24,214 nucleotides of DNA from Funneliformis mosseae (lineage: Eukaryota > Glomeromycota > Glomeromycetes > Glomerales > Glomeraceae). Both the position numbers and the translations under genes were made by a program. Position 1 is the stretch's first letter, and every line of letters begins with the position of its first letter. The stretch lies in NCBI GenBank assembly GCA_910592005.1, contig CAJVPP010000953.1:1-24214 (forward strand). The letters are read 5' to 3'. The notes under the pieces were generated by a model, which was given only the letters and a program-made list of their open reading frames with translations, made no database searches and was not told the DNA's origin. This document shows positions 1 to 9,088 of the stretch, piece after piece.

Positions 1-539
1 TTTATTTAGTTAACAAGAAATAAATTATAAGTTTTATATTTGCAAAATGTTAAGAGTGTTTATTATTGTTATTAAATGTATTTTAAATACAATGTTAAGA
101 ACTTGTTGGAATCTGTTCTTTTTCCAAGGCATTTTTATGCTCTTTATATAGGAAAATATAATTAAAGAAAATCTATGATATTTATAATACTACTGACAAT
201 AATAACAGAGTTAACAGAGTTGCTAATTATGTAAAATATGTTATAAATGATAATAATAATATAAATAATAGAAATATAATAAACAATATATGTGTTCTAT
301 TTGACAGATATGGCAGATTTGGCAGATTTGTCTTATATGACTGTCCTGTCAGTTTCTGCCAGTTTCAACAGTTAATAATTTTAAATGAAGTTTATAAATG
401 AATATCCTTTAAATATCAGAATGTTTTTTTTTGATCATGTAAATAAATAATAATATTTATTTTAATAATAATATTAATTTATTTCAAATAAAAATTAATA
501 AATAAGTTTAAATAATATAAAAAATTGGTTATGTTTTTT
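1..539. other. AT-rich intergenic DNA, no gene seen
   Basis: Every frame is closed by frequent stops and no splice-consistent exon chain is visible. The only structured part is a GC-richer patch at about 302-372. It has two direct copies of GGCAGATTT followed by CTGTCAGTTTCTGCCAG, so the same word recurs loosely on both strands. It could be a worn transposon end lying left of the hAT relic, but no matching partner was found on the other side. Confidence 0.5.
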
Positions 540-1775
540 TATTATCTAAACAATCAGAAAGACTTAAAGAAATATAAAGAGAACATAGTAAAAAAAGTAA
601 TAAAAATAAAAATTCTGATAATGAAAAATTAATTGAAATAAATATAACAATTATACTTAAAAATATAAATGAAGTACAAACTTATAGAATTTTAAATATA
701 TTTTATGAAAATGATTACTTGAATTAAAAAAATCAATAATTATTTAAATACAATTTTATATCTTATAGAAAATGAATAATAGACTTGATAAATTAAGTTT
801 ACAATAAATTATGATATGTAATAAAGAATAGATACTTTAAAAGAATTATGTAAATTATTTAAACTATTTGATTATGTAATAATATTATCAATATTACTAA
901 TTATCAAAGCATTAAAAGTAATTTTAATAAAAAATTAAAGAAAAATTTAAAATTAATTTTGAAGATTTAGAGGATGAAAATAATAATAATAAAAATAATA
1001 ATAATGATGATAAATTTAATATATTTATTATAATTTTATTATTATATTAATATATTAAATTTATATATTTTTTATAAAAATTATAGAAGATTTTTTGTCT
1101 AACAATTATATCTTTGAAGATACTATAGATTCAGATTTAGAAATAGATAAAATTAATAAATTACTTATTAATAGACCTATTAAACATAATTTAAAAAGTT
1201 TAAAAAATTAACTTAAATAAAAATTCAAAAAATATGTAATTTTAATCAAATCTTACTGAAACTGAACAAATAATTAAAAAGGTATTAGAAATAATTATAA
1301 AATCACTTAATTATTATTGGAAAAACCTAATAAAATTGGACTTATTTTAACAATATTAGATTCAAGATATAAAATTTTAGTTTTTTATTAAATAGTGAGA
1401 TTTAATTAGAAATTAAAATTAAATATAAAGTTTATATAAAAATTTAAAATATAAATTATACTTAAATAATGATTCTTTTAAAATACAAATAAATAAATGA
1501 AAATTTTCTAAATGATTCAATATTTAATACACATTTTGGAAGTGAAGATCAATAATATAATAATAAAATGAATAAGATAGATAATTATTTTAATGAAAGA
1601 AAAATATGTCATAAAACCAATCCTTTTATATGATGAAATAATAATAAACAAAAATATTCTATATTAGCAATAATAGCACATAAATACTTATCTATTTTAG
1701 CAATATTAAAATTTCAAGTAAATGATTTTTCTCAGATGCTAGAAATATTATGAATACCTTTAAGTTCAAAATTTT
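540..1775 (+). pseudogene. Decayed hAT-superfamily transposase
   Basis: This is a broken plus-strand reading frame full of stops and frameshifts. The pieces line up in the order expected for a hAT transposase. At about 834-900 a stretch reads TLKELCKLFKLFDYVI, like the helical region before the catalytic insertion. At 1252-1322 the frame reads LTETEQIIKKVLEIIIKSL then NYYWKN. One frameshift later it reads LILTILDSRYKIL, which matches the hAT signature of a Tyr-Trp followed by Leu-Asp-x-Arg-x-Lys. At about 1640-1770 it reads KYSILAIIAHKYLSILA and, after another shift, FSDARNIM. That is the C-terminal dimerisation block (P-I-L-A, A-x-x-Y-L, F-S-x-A-G-x-I). No intact ORF survives and no terminal repeats could be paired. 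The domain order is strong evidence; the outer limits are only approximate. Confidence 0.62.
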
Positions 1776-2916
1776 TTAAAAAATTCTTTTTATTAAAAGA
1801 AAACTAAAATATATAGATATGTTACTTTATAATATTATTAAATTTTTTTTAAATTATAATTTAGAAATAAACTTATTATAAATTTATTATATATATTTAT
1901 AAATAATTTTTATAAAATTAAAAAAAAAGTTTGTTTTAATTTAATACTATTATAGAGTATTAAATAAAATTTATGATAAAATTTGTTATATTAATATCAT
2001 AGTTAGAGCTCTGAATTTGACCTGACAGATCGGATGACCTGAAGGGTCAACCCGAAAAGCTCGGGTCAAGTCAGATGTGGTACCCGACCTGACCCTACCT
2101 GAATTTTTTAATTAAAAATTCAAAATTTAATAACTTCGTCAATATTGATCCGTTATCATAAAATATATGTATCGTTAAATTATCATTTTTACTTTTTTTA
2201 ACATTATCATTATAATGTTGTCTTTCAAGATTAACAGCCACACGATATTTCTTATATTGTATTTTACTTTTTTCAAAACTTTCATTATCATTGTTTGAAA
2301 TTTGTAATTGACAAATTTTTCATTGTAGTTATTCATTGTAATTTTAATCTTAACCAAGACGAAAAAGCTTCTGAATCAGAATTTTTTATATTGTTTGTAA
2401 TTATTCATAATATTTTGGACTTTCTTTGTTACCAATTAAAGAATCTAATTACAATATTTTTGTGATCTTGCGAAATGACTTAAAAAAAAAATTTTATCAC
2501 CATCGAAAACTTCATTTAATAAATTTTTTTTTTTAAAAAAAACTTCAAATCAACGTCAAATAAATAAAGATTTAAAAAACTGCTTCTAAAGTATGCACTT
2601 CTTTAAAATAATCCGTCTCCATTACATCCTTTTTGCCACTGGTGTTTAATAAGAATTATTTTTTTTTTAAAAATAAAATTAAAGTTTGTTAAATTTAAAC
2701 AAGTAAATTATTATTAAAGTAAATTCGCAATAACAATGATTGCGTCAAAAAAACATGAAAAATAATATCAAAAACGTCAAATTATTATTCTTGAACCATT
2801 TATCTAATTATTTACCATTTTATTATTTTTTACCATGCCAAAAATATTAGTTCAACAATAAAATAGATTTGTGAAATAAAAAATTGCGAATCTTAAATGA
2901 TTTTTTTATTTTAACT
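1776..2916. other. AT-rich spacer with one GC-rich palindromic patch
   Basis: There is no credible gene in either strand. At about 2005-2105 the base composition jumps to GC-rich. AGGGTCA at about 2043 pairs with TGACCCT at about 2089, and ACCCGA pairs with TCGGGT inside it, around repeated GACCTG words. This looks like a fragment of a transposon terminus rather than a gene control region. The remainder is low-complexity A/T with homopolymer runs. Confidence 0.4.
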
Positions 2917-3177
2917 TCAAAGTTTATTTTTTAGGAAATTTATTTTCGGCTGCTGACTAAATGAGTAAGGTTTGAGCATATTTATCAATTCTTTGTAATC
3001 GATATTTTCGATCTTTATAGTTATTAGTAACGGTTTCGAAAGTTCAAACACCTCGGAGTTATAAGTTGGGAGGGCGTCATTAAAAAAAAGGTTGGAAAAT
3101 CTGTTAATTTTGTGCACGACTGTAATCGTTGAAGTACATGTAAAAAATTTTAATCGAAGTTTAGATTTCCCTCTTTT
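2917..3177 (-). CDS. Orphan open frame, possible 3' exon or gene relic
   Basis: This is an 86-codon open frame, bounded upstream by a TAG that could serve as a splice acceptor and downstream by TGA. It has no in-frame ATG near its start, so it can only be a last exon or a relic. Codon use is less A/T-biased than the surroundings. The middle reads FELSKPLLITI and then KELINMLKPYSF, followed by SQQPK. This faintly recalls the pre-box segment that precedes HMG boxes in glomeromycotan MATA-like proteins, but no HMG box follows it. I do not recognise it firmly and found no convincing upstream exon. Confidence 0.25.
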   Translation of the reverse strand, partial: KRGKSKLRLKFFTCTSTITVVHKINRFSNLFFNDALPTYNSEVFELSKPLLITIKIENIDYKELINMLKPYSFSQQPKINFLKNKL

Positions 3178-3387
3178 CTATTGAATATCGCTCAAAGTTG
3201 TTCAACGTCAAAAATTTACAGTATATACAATTATTTTGTTAATAGAACTGTGCTACGAACACATCGTTGCTTTACATTTACAAAAATATCATTGTTTATG
3301 TCATACTGTATGTCGTCAATCATTTTTCGTAAAAAGAAAAGACAATAACATTTAACAAAATTTTTTTCTTTTATATATATTTATACA

Positions 3388-3654
3388 ATGTCTGAAAGTA
3401 ACGATAAAGGTAAATTTGTAAAGACTTTAAATATATTTACATAAAATAGTTTTTTCTTTTTTTTTTAAAAAAAAAAAAAAATTGCAAAGCATTAATTAGA
3501 GGAGGCTTCGGATGATAAGAAAACTTCTTTATTAGAAGAATTAGAAGATAACACATTAGAACCAGTTTCTAACGATGAAGTTAATCATATCATTTCTAAC
3601 CAGATATTAAACGATTCTCAATTTTATTGCAACATTATCAGGTTTTGGCAATAA
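3388..3654 (+). CDS. Candidate two-exon acidic small protein at the head of the repeat array
   Basis: The ATG at 3388 opens MSESNDK and runs into a GTAAAT donor at 3410. The acceptor ATTAG ends at 3499. Splicing 3388-3409 to 3500-3654 keeps phase 1 and gives a 58-residue acidic protein: MSESNDKEEASDDKK, then TSLLEELEDNTLEPVSNDE, then a stop at 3652. There is no signal peptide and no known domain. The block LLEELEDN and its splice borders recur in decayed form downstream, so this may be the best-preserved unit of a longer modular gene rather than a whole gene. A donor inside exon 2 that leads on to later exons cannot be excluded. No function is proposed. Confidence 0.35.
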
Positions 3655-4400
3655 CGATTTCATGTTTGAAGGTAGATATTAATTTTCACTATAAATTCAT
3701 AAATTTGCAATACATTTATAAACTTTTTATGTTTGAAGGTAAGAATATGTATATTGAGAAAATTTTTAATGATAAAGGTAAATACAATAATTTGGAATTT
3801 ATTTGACAGTTAAATCTGAGAGTATATACTTAAAATATAAAAATAATCACATTAAAGTACTAAATTAGCATCCTTATTGGAGCTAATAGAAGATAATATT
3901 TATCACATTTTAATAATTCATAATTTTTGTTTGCTAAAATTAAATTTTATCAAATTTATATATAGAATCAGTTCCAATAGATAAAGGTAATACAACAAAT
4001 TCTAAATATTTAACTAATATCAAAGAATTTATTAATTGTATTTTATAATATATAATTAACCTTAGGTAAATATAATAATAATTACACTGATTTATTTACA
4101 AAAAATTTTAATAAATTCTAAAAATATAATATTAGTTTCAAGTGATAAAGGTAAATAAAATATCAATATTATTAATTAACAAATATTATGATCTATTAAT
4201 TATACTTAATAATTTTAAATATTAGAAAAATTAAATGGTAAAAAACATTTATAAATTGTTTAAATATTAAAATTTTATATTTAGTAATTAATTTTAAAAT
4301 TTCTTAAAATAATACATACATTATAATAGAATTCGTTACAAATGCTTCAGATACCCCAACATTAGAAGAATTAAATAATAAAGAACTTTATTTATTAATT
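3655..4400 (+). repeat. Decayed copies of the exon-like unit from 3388-3654
   Basis: The donor context GATAAAGGTAAA, first seen at exon 1 (about 3403), recurs near 3771 and 4144, with variants near 3981 and 4064. Acceptor-plus-exon pieces recur too. At about 3866 an AAATTAG acceptor is followed by a diverged copy reading like LLELIEDN. At 3966-3985 an exon-like AATCAGTTCCAATAGATAAAG is followed by GTAATA. At 4330-4382 a stretch reads EFVTNASDTPTLEELNNKE, similar to ASDDKKTSLLEELEDN of the first copy. TTATGTTTGAAGGTAAG near 3726 repeats a stretch at about 3663. This looks like a duplicated exon-intron unit now falling apart. Confidence 0.4.
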
Positions 4401-4539
4401 ATTTATTTATAAAATTAAATTATAATTCTTTTATTTATATTATTTTATTAAATAAATGATGATGCTTAGATTGTAAGTTATTTAATTTTATTATTTAATT
4501 ATATAATTAAATTTAATTAATCTATTATTTAAATATAGG

Positions 4540-5340
4540 GAGTAAGTTATTTATTTTTTTTATTTTAATTTAAACTTAATTTATTTTATAAAATATTTAA
4601 TAATTAATAATATTTAGTTGGTAAATAAATATATTTTATTATTAATCTAGATTTGTTTATATTATTTATAATAATAAAACTTTTTTTTATTTAGATGGTA
4701 AATTATTTTTCATTAATTTTATATAATATAAATAAAAAATATTAATATTTTTTATAATATTATAGAAAGTAAGATATTAATTAATTAATTAATTATACCT
4801 TTACTACAATTTTAAATACAACTAAATTTTTATTTAAATAAATATTAATAATTAATTATATAATAGATGGTAAATTATTTTTATTGATTATCAGTATTTA
4901 ATTATACTTTTTATTATAATTTAAACTTAATTAAATTTTTTATTTAAAAAATATTTAATAATTTAGATTGTAAGTTATTTTATTGATTATTAATATTTAA
5001 TTATATGTTTTTTATAATTTAAAATAATTAAATATTTTATTTATAAATATATATTACTAAAGGGGGTAATAAGTTATCTTTATTGGTTATTAGTATATAA
5101 TATACTTTTTATTGTAATTTAAACATAACTAAATTTTTTTATTTAAAAATATTTAATTATCAATAATTTAATAGATGATAAGATATGTTTTATTGATTAT
5201 GAGTATTTAATTATACTTTTATCATAATTTAAATTAACTAAATTTTTTATTTTAAAAAAAAAATTAATAATTAATAATATAATAGATAGTAAGTAATTTT
5301 TATTGATCATATTATAAATAATTTGTGGCTTGATTCCTAA
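4540..5340 (+). repeat. Tandem intron-like repeat with back-to-back splice signals
   Basis: Imperfect units occur about every 75-110 bp, with boundaries near 4543, 4617, 4693, 4766, 4866, 4965, 5063, 5173 and 5284. Each boundary has the form TAG, then 2-7 nt, then GTAAGT or GTAAAT (for example TAGATGGTAAAT near 4866, TAGATTGTAAGT near 4965, TAGATAGTAAGT near 5284). The last five units are best conserved: the boundary is followed by TTATTTTTATTGATTAT, TATTTAATTATACTTTT and then a T/A-rich tail. Read as splice signals, these are an acceptor and a donor separated by a 0-4 nt exon. It could equally be a simple tandem repeat whose unit happens to contain those words. Confidence 0.55.
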
Positions 5341-5570
5341 TTACTTAAGTTTAAAGTAACTGCAGATTACAGATACTATTATTATGATTGTCATAATTAT
5401 AATAAGAAATTAACTATGGTTAATAGTTTTTAATAAATTTTAGTAGTATATTTTAAGTTACGCTGAATTTTCTTAACGATTACAATTTTAATGTAATGAA
5501 AAAAAATAAAATAATAATATACAAACAAGGCAACGTAGTAATAAAGTAAAAAAAAAAATCTAAGAAAATG

Positions 5571-5969
5571 TTATTTCAGTTAATGATAATAATCATGAAA
5601 ACGATAATTCTAATAATAATAATCAACAAAATGAAAATTCTAATGATAATATCCAAAAAAAATGATAATTTTATAAATCTACCAATAAAAAAACCACAAA
5701 ATAAAAGAAAATAAATTCTTGAAGCAAATAATATTTCTCGAAATGATAAAAAAATACAGCCCAATGGTAATTTATTTATTCATATGAACCAACTCAAAAA
5801 AAAATTCAATCATCACAATTTCAAAATAATATTAACGAAATTTATAGCAGTAACTTCAAGCGAGGGAGCTATCCGAGAAGTGATGGAAAAATTTACTAAT
5901 ATTTCACAAAAAAGATCAATTTCGAAAAGAAAAGCGAAGAATTTTATTCTTTCATTATGTTCCTTATGA
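5571..5969 (+). pseudogene. Asn/Gln-rich low-complexity coding relic
   Basis: Directly after a TTATTTCAG acceptor-like site at about 5570, one frame reads VNDNNHENDNSNNNNQQNEN and continues for about ten residues before a stop. A one-base shift in a run of eight A residues (about 5655-5662) restores an open frame that goes on through NLPIKKPQNKRK and beyond. A third frame continues with IQSSQFQNNINEIYSS and KRGSYPRSDGKIY before another stop. The composition is that of a disordered, Asn/Gln/Ser-rich protein segment with several breaks. It may be the tail of the modular gene starting at 3388, but the link is not shown by the sequence. Confidence 0.35.
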
Positions 5970-5982
5970 TTCCTCCGTAGTA

Positions 5983-6283
5983 TCAACATAATTTCTTGAT
6001 AAGAAAATCCTGATTAATTATGTGTAAAGACTTAGAATTTTGTGGATCCACTTTCATATATTCCAGCGTAGCGTATTCGGAAAATGTTGGTTCCATTTGG
6101 ATTTCCATGATGGTCCGAAATAAATTTAAAAATAAAATTACTACATTAAATGTAGCAACCTCAGCCTTTATATACCTCATGTCCAGTTCGTTCATAATGC
6201 AAAATCATGTCCGCTTCTAAAAAAAGAAGAAAAGAAAGTTAGTAAAAAGAAGAATTTATCATTAAAAGAACCAACTTACCTTT
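5983..6283 (-). CDS. Candidate small minus-strand gene with a 5' intron
   Basis: On the minus strand a well-formed intron is visible. The donor GTAAGTTGG follows CTTTGAAAG at about 6280, and a pyrimidine-rich acceptor ending TTTTTTTAG lies at about 6220. The downstream exon is noticeably GC-richer than its surroundings. An open frame of 70 codons starts at 6195 (MNELDMRYIKAEV) and ends at 5983. Its later part, MEIQMEPTFSEYATLEYMKV, looks like real coding sequence. An earlier ATG in the same exon opens only a 15-codon frame. A second donor, GTAAGAGTTC, lies at about 6345. I do not recognise the protein. It may be a short gene with a 5' UTR intron or a fragment of a larger one. Confidence 0.28.
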
Positions 6284-6829
6284 CAAAGAGAACGAAATAA
6301 AGAAAAAATCTCTTAAGTATGCCAATTAATTATGAAAGAACTCTTACCTGCTCTAAATTAAAAAAAATAAATAGTTAAAAAATGTAATTTAATAATTGCG
6401 ATATTAGATAATATCGATATACTTAATTAAAAAAAGTATAAATATAATTAAAAAATTAAAAAATTCAAATAACCGAATTAATATAAAAAAATTAGAAAAT
6501 CTATCTATAATTAGCCGACCTGAACTTTGTCATGAGGAAGTCTGACATACTGAAAATAGAGTAATTTAAGAAAATTAAATACATATATGAATGATCTCTT
6601 TTTAGAAGAAAAATAAAATGGGTGAAGTAGGTAGAATGTAATGCGGTTTGTATTGTGAAATATGACCCCGAAATATCCTTGAAATAACCTATGACATCAA
6701 ATAACATCAATTATATTACTAACATGACAAGGTCATTTGAAAAATATTTAATGAACTTTAATTTGGCATAAATACATAAAGATTTTGCTTCATAATATTG
6801 TAATTTTTTTATCCCATCGGTATTATGTA
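6284..6829. other. AT-rich spacer without a supported gene
   Basis: A 69-codon minus-strand frame at 6501-6710 is present. It lacks recognisable motifs and sits among A/T runs. A few acceptor-like TTTTCAG sites occur on the minus strand, but no consistent chain of exons could be assembled. Nothing else is supported here. Confidence 0.4.
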
Positions 6830-7297
6830 TACACCGGTAGAATTTTTTGTTACTTACTACACGGGTTTATAATAAGTATATAAATACTGAATATTAATAA
6901 ATTTATATTAAAGCAATGCATATTGAAGATATTAATTTTTATGATATTAGTAAATAATACAAATTAGTAATGAATATGAAAATGCACATCCGTGACTGAA
7001 ATAAATATCTTGCTAATAATAATAATAAACTTGCATAAAAATTCTTTCAAGTATCATATTCGTTAATATTTTTTGTTAAATTAGCCTCTTTATTAAATTT
7101 ATCAACCATACAAAGTCACTTTAAGTTACACTTGTTTGTATTTTTTATTCTTGAAAGTTGTTGAAGCTGAAATATTTCATCATTTGTAGGAATAGAATTC
7201 ATCCATTATGATAGAAAGATTTTAATTTTGTAAAAGGGAAAAAAGGAGTGAAATTGAGAAAGAGATATATTCAATTAATTAAAATTCTACCGGTGTA
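6830..7297. mobile_element. Tc1/mariner-like MITE flanked by TA
   Basis: The left end reads TA followed by CACCGGTAGAATTTT (6830-6846). The right end is its exact reverse complement, AAAATTCTACCGGTG, followed by TA (7281-7297). A TA duplication just outside perfect 15-bp inverted ends is the hallmark of Tc1/mariner insertion. The outward flanks also partly match (GTATA left, GTACA right), so the inverted ends may run a few bases further. The 464-bp interior is A/T-rich with no transposase frame, so this is a non-autonomous copy that would need an enzyme from elsewhere. Confidence 0.7.
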
Positions 7298-7313
7298 CAC
7301 AATGAGATAAGCC

Positions 7314-7448
7314 TGTTATTCCATACTTCGTTACGGATTACTTAGGTTATTCCGAGTTAATATGAAAATCACTTGCGCTTACGCGCATGTGATTTTTATA
7401 TATAACCCGTGAATAACCTAGTTATCCGTAACGAAGTATGGAATAACA
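7314..7448. mobile_element. 135-bp near-perfect palindrome (fold-back MITE)
   Basis: The element starts TGTTATTCCATACTTCG and ends with the exact reverse complement, CGAAGTATGGAATAACA. Pairing continues inward with small bulges (ACGGATTACTTAGGTTATTC against GAATAACCTAGTTATCCGT). It closes on AAAATCAC-TTGCGC/GCGCA-TGTGATTTT around a TTAC loop, so almost all of it can fold on itself. No target duplication is evident. It lies 16 bp from the right end of the Tc1-like MITE. No coding frame is present. Confidence 0.7.
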
Positions 7449-7501
7449 AGTATATATGTACATTAATAAAAGACTTCATTTCAGAACATGATCGAAATGC
7501 A

Positions 7502-7769
7502 TGAGATGGAGGACGGTTCAAAAGAGCGACTCAAAGTCGGTTCTGGAATCGATTCTAAATTCAGCATATTCTGAGTATACCAGAGTTACTCACCATTTTT
7601 AAAATCGAACCGGAACCGGCTCCGGACTTGCTAAAAGAGTCATAGTTATAAAACCGAATATATTTGGTAAACAGTCAATAAAAATTTTTTAATTGTACTA
7701 TATTGTAATTTAACTCGACTCTCCTAGTCTTAATTTACTAGAGGAACCAAGAGAACCGTTCCATCACTA
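7502..7769. mobile_element. Probable hAT-like MITE, worn
   Basis: The left end GAGATGGAGGACGGTTC (from about 7503) and the right end GAACCGTTCCATCACTA (to 7769) are imperfect inverted repeats. Inside, GGTTCTGGAATCGATTC on the left faces AATCGAACCGGAACCGGC on the right. The outer 8 bp on the two sides (GAAATGCA and AGAATGTA) agree at five of eight positions, as an old 8-bp duplication might. The ends resemble those of the elements at 7897 and 8027 (a gene-free TAG.GNTGGAACGG family). There is no ORF. Confidence 0.4.
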
Positions 7770-7896
7770 AGAATGTATGAATTTTATACAAAATTCCTTT
7801 ATAAAACTTTACTATTATGCAAACTGATGATATCATAAATAATGAAAGTTAAAAACGAATTAATATGTTAAATCTCCCGGAGCAATGCGACTACGC

Positions 7897-7959
7897 TAGA
7901 GGTTCGAACCGGTTAAAAATTTTCTTTAACCGGTTAACATGGAACGGTTCCAACCTCTA
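7897..7959. mobile_element. 63-bp miniature of the AACCGGTT MITE family
   Basis: The left end TAGAGGTTCGAACCGGTTAA and the right end beginning GGAACGGTTCCAACCTCTA are inverted repeats with few mismatches. They match the ends of the element at 8027-8296. The interior is only another TTTAACCGGTTAA. The flanking 8-mers agree at just four positions, so a target duplication cannot be claimed. It is too short to code. Confidence 0.5.
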
Positions 7960-8026
7960 CCTTATGCAGTACCAGACCTGTACACTAGTAAATTTCTGAT
8001 AATTAGTTATGGAAAAGCTTTGGAAC

Positions 8027-8296
8027 TAGAGATTGGAACCGGTTAATTTTTAACCGGTTAATTAACCTGTTAAAGCGGTTATCCGGTTAATGATCATTTT
8101 TAACCGGTTAAAATAAGATGAATTTAACTCCGGTCGAAATTCAATTTCCGGCCAGAATTAAAATTTTTATGATTGCCTAGCTCCAGCAAAATTTATAGTA
8201 CTGGCCTAAGTTAATTTAACCGGTTAATTACCGGTTAACGAATATTTTAACCGGTCATTAACCGGTTAAAGAATATTTGGCCGGTTCCAACTTCTA
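8027..8296. mobile_element. hAT-like MITE with intact 8-bp target duplication
   Basis: The ends are TAGAGATTGGAACCGG (left) and its inverted counterpart CCGGTTCCAACTTCTA (right). On both sides the element is bordered by the identical octamer TTTGGAAC (8019-8026 and 8297-8304), as expected for hAT insertion. The 270-bp body contains many copies of TTAACCGGTTAA or close variants on both sides of a central A/T-rich part. There is no ORF, so it must be moved in trans. The hAT transposase relic at the left of the window is too decayed to be the source. Confidence 0.82.
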
Positions 8297-8304
8297 TTTG
8301 GAAC

Positions 8305-9088
8305 TGATTTCATTGATTGTGATATTGACTGCATCTGTCCTGCCTGGATTAAGATTTTAAAATTTTATTAATTATTATATTAGCGATCCTGAGAAAGGAA
8401 TTTAGTTTTGCTTGACTACGTATACATGTGCAATGAACATTATATCAAATATGTGTGCATATATAAAAATATTATTCAAGAATATTGATAACGCAAAATT
8501 GTAAATATTTTTTTTTGAATTTCAGATCAATATAAAAAAAAAGTTACCGTCGAGAATTTACTTGTGATAAATTGTCCCGAAGTCATGTACTGTAATTATA
8601 TATTTTGTCAATATGCAATTAATTAATCTTGCATTTATATATTGCTATAACAATAACTTTTCCTTACGTCCTAGAGGTTGTGTAAGTTCTTTTGAACGCA
8701 TTAAATTTTTACTTATATCTATTTAATTACTAGTCTATTTCAGATGAGACTTGCGGCTTCAAAATTAGCACTCCTTCTTTTGGCTTAAATTTCTACAATT
8801 TAGAGAATAAGTTTATTGATTAAAATAAAATAATATTTTTGCTGCAGTTTTAATAAATCAAATTCCTTTTTTTTTTCCATTTTAATAAATTTAATTTGAT
8901 CAGTCATACACGTAAAGTAACACAAGTATCGATCACTTCCAAATCGTTATTCTTCTAATAAATAAAATAAACAGATATTCCTATGTATGGTATGGTTGAT
9001 CTATCTACGAATGAAAAATATAATTGAACAAATATTTTTTTTTTTTATCTTTGAGAAAATTCCTTAAGCGAAATTTTCATTTTTCATA
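8305..9088. other. Intergenic region upstream of gene A
   Basis: No gene is supported. The last 100 bp before the ATG of gene A contain a long T run (about 9032-9045) and TTTATCTTTGAG, a pyrimidine-rich leader of the sort often seen before fungal start codons. No clear TATA box was identified, so promoter elements are not assigned. Confidence 0.4.

Noticed and set aside
302..2105. Pairing the GC-rich patch at 302-372 with the one at 2005-2105 as terminal repeats of the hAT element
   Set aside because: The two patches share only TGACAGAT in the same orientation. They are not inverted copies, and no target duplication was seen.
2175..2357. 60-codon Lys/Ile/Asn-rich minus-strand frame
   Set aside because: It has only low-complexity composition, no splice context and no motif.
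3388..5340. CRISPR-like array in the repeated units
   Set aside because: The repeats are A/T-rich, imperfect and carry splice-like borders, with no regular short spacers. The genome context is eukaryotic.
5576..5764. Minus-strand hydrophobic frame (Ile/Phe-rich, 62 codons)
   Set aside because: It is the antisense of AAT-rich (Asn) repeats. Poly-Ile composition is what A/T repeats give by chance.
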